From contig CAYTVG010000016.1 in assembly GCA_964441755.1 (NCBI GenBank), positions 1-64,000 of the forward strand: a DNA stretch of 64,000 bases, written 5' to 3'. How positions within the stretch are numbered: the stretch's first letter is position 1; every line of letters starts with the position of its first letter. The notes below the pieces were generated by a model, which worked only from the letters and a program-made list of their open reading frames with translations, ran no database searches and was not told where the DNA came from. Below are positions 49,623 through 55,571 of the stretch, one piece after another. The stretch is from JAUMBM01 sp964441755. GTDB lineage: Bacteria > Bacteroidota > Bacteroidia > Chitinophagales > Saprospiraceae. The position numbers and the translations under genes were made by a program.

Positions 49623-50908
49623 ATTTGGATAATTATAGGCACAGTGACAGAAAAAGTAGACCCTTTAGCCAGTTGACTGGAAAAAGACATCTTCCCCTGC
49701 ATCAGCTCCACATAGCGCCTGACGATATGAAGCCCCAGACCAGTTCCTTTGATATTTTCGACATTATGAGCCCGGAAAAAGCGCGTAAATAGATGCTTTT
49801 GGTCTTCCTCCGGGATACCTATACCCTCATCTTTGACTTCGAGCGTTAGTTCATCACCTGTTATTTGAGCGAAACAACGTATGATTTGCCCCTCTTCAGA
49901 ATATTTACTAGCGTTACTAAGCAGGTTAAAAAGAATATTTTTCAAAAAACGTTTATCGAGCACTACAGTACATTGGGTATGATCGCCCTGATAATGGAGG
50001 CGCTGACCCGTTTTGAAGAGATGCTCGACCTCTTCTATTGTTGAGACAATAAAATCTTCCAGCAGGAAGGGTTCAGGCTGGCTTTCAATACGCCCTTCTT
50101 CCAGCCGGCTCAGCGACAGGAAGTCATTGAGAATATCCGTAAGATTGCTGACTGCAGTTTTGATACGTGCAATATGCCGTGTACGGCGATCCTGTTGATC
50201 CTCGCGCTGGTACATTTCGACCAGCTCAATAGAAGAAAGGATCGTACTCAGTGGTGTACGGAACTCATGAGAAGCCATACTGACAAAGCGGCTTTTAAGG
50301 GCATTTAACTCCTTTTCCTTATCGAGTGCCTGTTGGAGTTCCTGTTCGCGCACCCGTAGCGCATGTTCTACATTTTCGCGATCATTGATTTCCCGTTCGA
50401 GTTTGCGATTGATTCCCAGGAGGCGGTCGATAGCCTTGGCGAGTTCCTCTGTTCGCTCGGCCACCTTATTTTCGAGTTGGCGGTTAAGCTCGAGTACGCG
50501 GGCTTCTGCCGCCTTAACATCGGTCAGATCGTGGATGATACCCGTGTACATTCGTTTGTCATGGATAATCATCTCGCTCACTGCCAATCGGATTGGAAAT
50601 ATACGGCCATCTTTTCTGAGTCCTTCGACTTCCCGGCCGATACCGATGATATAAGCCTTACGCGTTTCATGATAGCGCTGAAGATAGCCATCATGCCCCT
50701 CATGATAGGGGCTGGGCATGAGCATTTTGATATTTTGGCCGACAACCTCTTTGGGATCATAGCCAAAGAGTGCTGCTGCTGCCGGATTGATATGATCGAT
50801 GATTCCACGCTCATTGATCGTGATGATCCCATCGATTGCTGTTTCGATAATTGCCTGCAAGCGCAGGGCTGCCTCATTAATTTCCTCTATCCCATGAATA
50901 TCCCTCAC
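49619..50908 (-). CDS. FixL-like PAS histidine kinase
   Basis: 429 aa, no membrane segment. An N-terminal PAS domain (about 10-130) aligns well with the FixL heme PAS: MLMPSPYHEGHDGYLQRY has His72 at the position of the heme ligand and Arg78 at the conserved Arg206. YIIGIGREVEG has Ile87, Ile90 and Arg92 at the positions of Ile215, Ile218 and Arg220 of Bradyrhizobium FixL. A coiled coil follows (130-205). Next is the HisKA box SMASHEFRTPL with His214, then the HATPase_c domain (NLLSNASKYS, DEGIGIP, GTGLGLHI). It is a candidate cytosolic oxygen sensor. Heme binding is inferred, since some relatives with these residues lack heme. Confidence 0.88.
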   Translation of the reverse strand: MRDIHGIEEINEAALRLQAIIETAIDGIITINERGIIDHINPAAAALFGYDPKEVVGQNIKMLMPSPYHEGHDGYLQRYHETRKAYIIGIGREVEGLRKDGRIFPIRLAVSEMIIHDKRMYTGIIHDLTDVKAAEARVLELNRQLENKVAERTEELAKAIDRLLGINRKLEREINDRENVEHALRVREQELQQALDKEKELNALKSRFVSMASHEFRTPLSTILSSIELVEMYQREDQQDRRTRHIARIKTAVSNLTDILNDFLSLSRLEEGRIESQPEPFLLEDFIVSTIEEVEHLFKTGQRLHYQGDHTQCTVVLDKRFLKNILFNLLSNASKYSEEGQIIRCFAQITGDELTLEVKDEGIGIPEEDQKHLFTRFFRAHNVENIKGTGLGLHIVRRYVELMQGKMSFSSQLAKGSTFSVTVPIIIQI

Positions 50909-51076
50909 AATAGCGGTAGTAGTTTGTAAACAAATATAAAGATAAAAACGATGCCCTGCACAAGCACTTGACCAAAATCAAAGCAAGGTGGTGACAAAAA
51001 TCACCCTGGCATAAGGCATAATTGGCGGAAATTGCAGCCATGAAACGATTGAATTGAAACTATAAAATAATGCACT

Positions 51077-51526
51077 ATGAATGTTTTGGCTCCTGTTTCA
51101 ACACTGATGACATCAGATGTCATCACCGTCTCCCCGGAAGATTCACTGTATCGCGTGAAAGAAATTTTTGACCAGCACAACATACACCATATTCCGGTTA
51201 TTGAAGACGACAAGATACAAGGCATACTCAGCAAGACAGACTTCCTCTATTTTCTGCATGGCCGGGCGCAGACAGCGACTGACAGGCTGAACGAGGAAGC
51301 CCATTTGCGCGCCTGGAAGGTTTCGGAAATTATGATTCGCGGATTGGCGAAGGTTGACCGTCAGGAGCCGATTCGCACGGCTTTGGAGGTATTCAAAACC
51401 AACAGGCTGCATGCTCTGCCGATTGTAGAAGGTGATCGTTTGGTAGGAATCTTAACGACACATGATATAATCAGGGCTTTGGCCGATGCGCCCATCAGTC
51501 TGGATGATTACAGAACGGCTAAATGA
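51077..51526 (+). CDS. CBS-domain pair protein
   Basis: 149 aa made of two CBS domains (VSTLMTSDVITVSPEDSLYRVKEIFDQHNIHHIPVIEDDKIQGILSKTDF and the second from VSEIMIRGLAKVDRQEPIRTALEVF). Such pairs bind adenosyl nucleotides and act as energy sensors. There is no fused effector domain. The next gene, a thioredoxin-fold protein, starts 10 nt after the stop, and a terminator follows it, so the two form a small operon. It is divergent from the kinase gene. Confidence 0.85.
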   Translation: MNVLAPVSTLMTSDVITVSPEDSLYRVKEIFDQHNIHHIPVIEDDKIQGILSKTDFLYFLHGRAQTATDRLNEEAHLRAWKVSEIMIRGLAKVDRQEPIRTALEVFKTNRLHALPIVEGDRLVGILTTHDIIRALADAPISLDDYRTAK

Positions 51527-51536
51527 TAAGCCTTAG

Positions 51537-51860
51537 ATGATTGACAAGGTACGTATTTTGGGGGTTAGTGAATCGGCGCGCATGTTGCTCCTGAAGGAGC
51601 GCGTGGAAGCAGCCCTGCGACAGTTAGGTCTTAGCACCTCTATTGAAGAAGTCACAGAGATTGACCAACTCATGGAATACGGCATAATAGGCATTCCGGC
51701 ACTGGTAGTTGGGCAAAAAATATTGTTCCAGCAAGAGGTACCCGAAGTTGATGTTCTCATCTGTACCCTGGCGGCTTTGGCGGAGCCTTCGGGCAAGCCA
51801 CAGGCAGGCGCAAGTCTGCGAAAGCCGGCTGGCGATGAGGATTATCTCAAGTTCGAGTAG
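51537..51860 (+). CDS. Thioredoxin-fold protein lacking the active-site cysteines
   Basis: 107 aa. The sequence VRILGVSESARMLLLKERVEAALRQLG...YGIIGIPALVVGQKILFQQEVP follows the glutaredoxin-like small redox protein (Thioredoxin_3) pattern, including the cis-Pro in GIPALV. But the place of the usual CPxC is taken by SESA and the protein has only one Cys. It cannot act as a disulfide oxidoreductase. The last 25 residues are a charged tail. Function is presumably regulatory with the CBS protein 10 nt upstream. A clear intrinsic terminator follows. Confidence 0.75.
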   Translation: MIDKVRILGVSESARMLLLKERVEAALRQLGLSTSIEEVTEIDQLMEYGIIGIPALVVGQKILFQQEVPEVDVLICTLAALAEPSGKPQAGASLRKPAGDEDYLKFE

Positions 51861-51906
51861 CCAGAGCAGTGCATTATAGTGGTATGAAGGAATTTTCCTT
51901 CTTGAG

Positions 51907-51933
51907 AGCCGTCCGAAAGGGCGGCTTTTTTAT
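51907..51933 (+). terminator. Terminator of the CBS/thioredoxin-fold operon
   Basis: AGCCGTCC-GAAA-GGGCGGCT stem with a G-U pair and GAAA loop followed by six or more T. A textbook intrinsic terminator. Confidence 0.85.
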
Positions 51934-52014
51934 TTGAGCCCCTTTAGGCCTGCGTTGGCCATACAGACAGATCAGAATACATCACTATGAGGCACCCTTA
52001 TTTCCGGGCAAAAA

Positions 52015-52045
52015 AAAAGTCGCGTACAGTTTGTACGCGACTTTT
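52015..52045 (-). terminator. Intrinsic terminator, - strand
   Basis: 14-bp stem AAAAGTCGCGTACA with GTT loop; on the - strand nine T follow (A-run at 52010-52018 of the + strand). It would end a leftward transcript from the promoter at 52458, downstream of motif copy 1. Confidence 0.65.
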
Positions 52046-52062
52046 ACCATAATCCCATGAAC
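52046..52062 (-). repeat. CATAATCCCATGAAC motif, copy 1
   Basis: Together with copies near 52208 and 52355 this is a motif CATA(A/G)TCCC(A/T)TGAAC. Copies 1 and 2 also share CCTAA four bases further on. Copies are 150-160 nt apart. On the - strand copy 1 sits just before the terminator. Confidence 0.5.
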
Positions 52063-52132
52063 ATATCCTAAAAAAAATTGACAAGCGCGAAAAATTGTTG
52101 CCAAAGGACTAGTAAGGCTGACAATTTAACAT

Positions 52133-52140
52133 ATCTTTGC
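52133..52140 (+). promoter_or_regulatory. TATCTTTG promoter element of a candidate small RNA
   Basis: Exact TAnnTTTG match with no gene downstream before a terminator at 52236-52262. No clear -33 TTG at 19 nt. Confidence 0.5.
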
Positions 52141-52145
52141 ACTGT

Positions 52146-52265
52146 TGATCACGACTTTTACAAAGTTGAACCACACAACTTAACAAATTGTAATCTCAGG
52201 AACGATTTTCATAGTCCCTTGAACGCGACCTAAGCAGGCGGGTAATTTATTGCCCGCCTTTTTTT
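52146..52265 (+). ncRNA. Candidate ~120-nt small RNA
   Basis: It runs from the predicted start behind the TATCTTTG element to the T-tract of the hairpin AGGCGGG...CCCGCCT at 52236-52265. It includes motif copy 2 (CATAGTCCCTTGAAC). There is no sizeable open frame. It does not match tmRNA, RNase P RNA, SRP RNA or 6S RNA by the conserved motifs I could look for. Confidence 0.35.
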
Positions 52266-52266
52266 G
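52236..52266 (+). terminator. Terminator of the candidate small RNA
   Basis: AGGCGGG and CCCGCCT arms around TAATTTATTG, followed by seven T. Strong intrinsic terminator on the + strand. Confidence 0.75.
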
Positions 52267-52285
52267 TGCTTTCTGATATGTGCTG

Positions 52286-52400
52286 TATCTTGATGAGTTT
52301 CTGAAAGTGTGGAGATGTCCCGACCTGTTTGATCGGGACTTCCCACCGCTAATCATAATCCCATGAACATTCTTATTCAAAATCCATGCCAACCTTTGAA
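52286..52400 (-). other. Structured non-coding segment with motif copy 3
   Basis: It contains GTCCCGA/TCGGGAC arms (52317-52338) nested inside GTGG/CCAC arms, motif copy 3 CATAATCCCATGAAC (about 52354-52368), and a CCATGCC/GGCATGG hairpin (52383-52407). Further left-hand arms GTGAGAA/TTCTCAC surround 52409-52455. The - strand promoter at 52458 would transcribe all of this. A 70-codon frame on the - strand here is not convincing. Confidence 0.4.
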
Positions 52401-52457
52401 AGGCATGGTGAGAATTTTTCGCTGCTATTCCGCATCCCCTATCTTCTTCTCACGTTA

Positions 52458-52489
52458 CAAAGATGCAACGAGTTCATAGACCACACAAA
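52458..52489 (-). promoter_or_regulatory. Promoter on the - strand, TTTG-N20-CATCTTTG
   Basis: TTTG (complement at 52486-52489) and CATCTTTG (complement at 52458-52465) with a 20-nt spacer resemble the Bacteroidota -33/-7 promoter except for C at the first -7 position. It points into the structured non-coding segment. Confidence 0.5.
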
Positions 52490-52682
52490 GACAAAAAACA
52501 AGGTTTGTGAAAAATAATAGATCATTAACAAAACAACAAATCCTTAAAAAACAATAGTATACCATTAAAAATGGTAGCGTTTTTGTGAAAAAAAATATTT
52601 TTTCACATTTTTTTGTCCTCATTTTTTGTCAAAAAAACCCTGAAAATGGGCTGGCAGGGTCATGAAATGCCGGAGTGATATA
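52466..52682. other. AT-rich intergenic segment
   Basis: It holds TACCATT-AAA-AATGGTA (52559-52575), the palindrome TGTGAAAAAA-AATA-TTTTTTCACA (52584-52607), and a weak ACCCTG...CAGGGT hairpin (52637-52660). No gene. Confidence 0.4.
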
Positions 52683-52727
52683 GAATAAAAAAGAGCCTGG
52701 CGGAAACCGCCAGGCCCTTTTTTATTC
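52683..52727. terminator. Terminator of the coiled-coil protein gene
   Basis: About 21-bp stem (GAATAAAAAAG.GCCTGGCGG and complement) with one mismatch and an AAA loop; T-tracts on both strands. It lies 21 nt beyond the stop codon at 52748. Confidence 0.75.
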
Positions 52728-52747
52728 AACCTATTGACCGGAGAGAC

Positions 52748-54169
52748 TTAATGGGTCTCATTCTGAGAGTCTCCCTCGCTCGTTTCGGCTTTTTCCGTAT
52801 CCTCAGCCCAAGCCTCTTTGATATCTTCGACAGTTTGTTCTACCTGATCAGCAATAACAGAAGAGACCGCCTTGACCGTATCCACCAAATCTTCTACGGA
52901 CTCGCTGAGTGTTGTAGAAACAGCATCGACGATAGCCCCGAGCGGTTGAGCTGCCGGTTTGGCCTTAGCCTCTGCCTTAGCAGTGAGCGAAGCGGCTGCT
53001 TTTTCGAGTTTTTCCTGATCATCGGCCAGCGCATCATGTTGCGCCTTGATTTCACCGGCAATTTTCTCTTTAACAGCCTCCTTAGCCTCCTCGAGGCGTT
53101 CCTTTTCCTTGCGTTTTAGTTCACGCTCCTCAATTTTTTGCAGTCTGTCTTCGAGCTGTGCCCGAGTTTGCAGCATTTCATTGAGTTTTTCGCGTTTTGA
53201 CTGTATACGCTGTTCGATCATCACAATTTTGGCCTGTCTGATCTGCGCCTCCAGTTGGCCATCAGTTGTATCGATTTTTTTCTTTTGGAAAGAGAGATCT
53301 GCCTCATCGCGTTCGATAGATTTCTCCATTTTATCGATAGCAGCGACCAGGCCCTCGTAGCGGCGATTGGTACGATCAGGCGCTGCAACTGCGTCGGTAC
53401 TTTCGGAAGCAGCTCCGAAGCGTTTATCTTTCAGCATTTTGAACACATTGTCTAGCCGTTGCCAGACCTTGGTTCGATGATCGCGGGTAAAATCGATTTC
53501 GCGGAACTTCTGCTGCATACCTTTGAGTTCATCAAACACTTTAGACAAGTGCAGGCCCTCATTGATGCGGCGTTCGGCATCATCGAGCGAAGCGAAGAAC
53601 TTATCGACATTTTCGCGTGAGCGATTGCGGAATTCCTCGTCCATGCGACTGCGGAGCGCTTTCAGTTGATTGAAAGCCGCGTTGGTTCTGTCGCGGAGGA
53701 GGTCAGCATGTTCTCGCAACAGGTGTCTGTCGCGCACTTGGTTTTGTACTTTATCCCAAAAAGCCTTGAGTGCATCCCATAGCTCACCGTCGAAGCGGTC
53801 CAGCTTAGCTGCACGTTCTTCCATTTCTTCGAGTTCGGAACGATAGGCATGATTGAGCTTATTGGAAAGCACGATATAGTGCCATTCCGTTTGTGCCCGC
53901 TGTATGAGATCCGTTCTGTCGACTTTGATATCAGCCGGCAGCAGATCATTCATGCTAAGTTCGCTTTCGATTTTCTGATACCCTTCGGGAAAATCGACAG
54001 TCTGATCAACACGCCACTGATCTTTCATCTTCAGATAAAAGTCGTCTGTTGCGATCGCTTCCGGGAACAGGTAAGTGATTACCCTGTTGTTGTCCGGGAG
54101 CAGTTCAATGGCTACCAGTACTTTTTCATCCTGGGTATTGGCACCCCAAAGCACAAGTTTGTTCTTCAT
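52748..54169 (-). CDS. Coiled-coil-rich protein of unknown function
   Basis: 473 aa. The start is MKNKLVLWGANTQDEKVLVAIELL; an upstream non-ATG start is possible but less likely. After a small N-terminal domain (1-110), the rest is highly charged helix with long coiled-coil stretches (about 110-160, 170-250, 275-380). Repeated WDALKAFWDKVQ/WQRLDNVFKMLKD segments recall DUF349-type helical repeats. The last 90 residues are Ala/Glu/Val-rich with amphipathic segments (VDAVSTTLSESVEDLVDTVKAV). No signal peptide. I do not recognise the family; a cytoplasmic structural or stress role is conceivable. Confidence 0.7.
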   Translation of the reverse strand: MKNKLVLWGANTQDEKVLVAIELLPDNNRVITYLFPEAIATDDFYLKMKDQWRVDQTVDFPEGYQKIESELSMNDLLPADIKVDRTDLIQRAQTEWHYIVLSNKLNHAYRSELEEMEERAAKLDRFDGELWDALKAFWDKVQNQVRDRHLLREHADLLRDRTNAAFNQLKALRSRMDEEFRNRSRENVDKFFASLDDAERRINEGLHLSKVFDELKGMQQKFREIDFTRDHRTKVWQRLDNVFKMLKDKRFGAASESTDAVAAPDRTNRRYEGLVAAIDKMEKSIERDEADLSFQKKKIDTTDGQLEAQIRQAKIVMIEQRIQSKREKLNEMLQTRAQLEDRLQKIEERELKRKEKERLEEAKEAVKEKIAGEIKAQHDALADDQEKLEKAAASLTAKAEAKAKPAAQPLGAIVDAVSTTLSESVEDLVDTVKAVSSVIADQVEQTVEDIKEAWAEDTEKAETSEGDSQNETH

Positions 54170-54309
54170 GATAGCGTAATGTAGTACATTAACAATAACG
54201 TCAGCATTTGCATGTAAGACCGATCCGTTAGGATCGATAACGACAGACAAAAATAGCGCTTTTTCAGAGAATTGGCTTTTATTTCGAGTAAAGCGACATA
54301 AAAAACGAT

Positions 54310-55317
54310 CTAGCCAGCCTTCAGCAGGCCTTGGCGCAGGAGATACTCTGCAATTTGTACTGCGTTGGTAGCCGCTCCTTTGCGCAGGTTATCGGCTACA
54401 ATCCATAGGTTGACACCATTTTCCACGGATTCATCTCTGCGGACCCTTCCTACGAAGACTTCATCCTTATCCTTAGCGAACATAGGCATAGGATAGGAGA
54501 AAGAAGCCGGAGCATCCTGCAGTACAATACCCGGTGCCTGCTGCAGCAGTGATTTGAGTTCGCCCAACTCAAAAGGACGTTCGAACTCAACATTCACCGA
54601 TTCGGAATGTCCCCCGTCGACTGGTACCCGCACAGCGGTTGCCGTGATCCGGATAGAATCATCCCCCAGGATCTTGCGCGTCTCATGAACGAGCTTCATT
54701 TCCTCTTTGGTATAATCATTCTCCAAAAAAACATCGCATTGCGGGATACAATTGCCGAAGATAGGGTAATGATAAGCCATTTCATCAGCCTGGGGGACGA
54801 AGCCTTTGCTTTCTAGCTGGTATTGCTTGACCGCTTTCATCCCTGTGCCTGTAAAGGACTGATAGGTTGAGATGACCAATCGGCGGATGCGATAAGCAAG
54901 ATGGAGAGGCTGCAGGGCGGTCACCATCTGTATGGTAGAGCAATTGGGATTGGCGATGATTCTGTCGGCTGCGGTCAGCAGCCGGGCATTGACCTCCGGC
55001 ACGACCAGTTTGACGGAAGGATGCATACGCCAGGCGGAGGAATTATCTACCACGATAGTTCCTGCCTCCTCAAAGCGGGGGGCGAAGGCGAGTGAAGTAG
55101 TTCCGCCTGCTGAGAAGAGTGCGAGGTCGGGTTTGGCAGCAATGGCCTCTTCCATGCTCACTACCGCATAGGATTCGGATCGAAACTTCACCTGGCTGCC
55201 TACGGAACGCTCCGATGCTACCGGGATAAATGTACTGACCGGAAAATTCCGCTCTTCCAGTACTTTGCTCATTACACCGCCCACCAAGCCAGTGGCTCCT
55301 ACAACTGCTACTTTCAT
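54310..55317 (-). CDS. asd: Aspartate-semialdehyde dehydrogenase
   Basis: 335 aa. It makes L-aspartate 4-semialdehyde for lysine/diaminopimelate, threonine and methionine synthesis. Motifs: GATGLVGG (residues 7-14, NADP site), SSAWRM, the nucleophile Cys126 in NPNCSTIQ, and the catalytic His in VPVDGGHSESVNVEF. The ATG at 55317 (MKVAVVGATG) is used; a TTG three codons upstream is not needed. It stands alone, divergent from the lamin-tail protein gene. Confidence 0.96.
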   Translation of the reverse strand: MKVAVVGATGLVGGVMSKVLEERNFPVSTFIPVASERSVGSQVKFRSESYAVVSMEEAIAAKPDLALFSAGGTTSLAFAPRFEEAGTIVVDNSSAWRMHPSVKLVVPEVNARLLTAADRIIANPNCSTIQMVTALQPLHLAYRIRRLVISTYQSFTGTGMKAVKQYQLESKGFVPQADEMAYHYPIFGNCIPQCDVFLENDYTKEEMKLVHETRKILGDDSIRITATAVRVPVDGGHSESVNVEFERPFELGELKSLLQQAPGIVLQDAPASFSYPMPMFAKDKDEVFVGRVRRDESVENGVNLWIVADNLRKGAATNAVQIAEYLLRQGLLKAG

Positions 55318-55326
55318 GTTATTCAA

Positions 55327-55571
55327 TTCATTGCATAAAACAACAAAATCAAAGACTCCACTTTAGCGCCTGGTCGTGATTCGTTTGACAGGACCTCTTC
55401 GATTTGTTATTCAAAGATTTTCAGCCCTGCCAGGCCGGGCGTGTCTGCCTGAAAACGCGAAGGAACATTAAAAACAGTTCATTTTGCTTTTCGGCATAAA
55501 ATCCTGCAAAGGTTCCTGATTTTCGCGGGTAAAGATAGTAGCATTCATGTGTATTTCTTTATATTTGAGAT
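55327..55571. other. asd-LTD divergent intergenic region
   Basis: 245 nt. It contains TTTTCAG/CTGAAAA arms (55418-55424 and 55449-55455) around a 24-nt GC-rich loop, roughly similar in layout to the 10-20-10 stem-loops but with a different loop. TATATTTG at 55560-55567 fits the -7 consensus but would start transcription almost at the next ATG, implying a near-leaderless message. Confidence 0.35.

Noticed and set aside
49619..50908. Loss of the FixL heme ligand, based on Tyr86 at the place of a FixL His
   Set aside because: That FixL His is residue 214, a pocket residue; the heme ligand His200 aligns with His72 here, which is present.
52180..52392. 70-residue protein on the - strand in the small-RNA region
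   Set aside because: It crosses an intrinsic terminator and several hairpins, has no recognisable domain and unconvincing composition; a non-coding reading is simpler.
51960..52490. tmRNA, RNase P RNA, SRP RNA or 6S RNA
   Set aside because: The conserved motifs I know for these RNAs (for example the RNase P GAGGAAAGUCC region, the tmRNA tRNA-like end, the SRP GGAAGCAG loop) are not present on either strand.
52584..52607. CRP site TGTGA...TCACA
   Set aside because: The half-sites are 14 nt apart rather than 6; the sequence is better described as an AT-rich palindrome.
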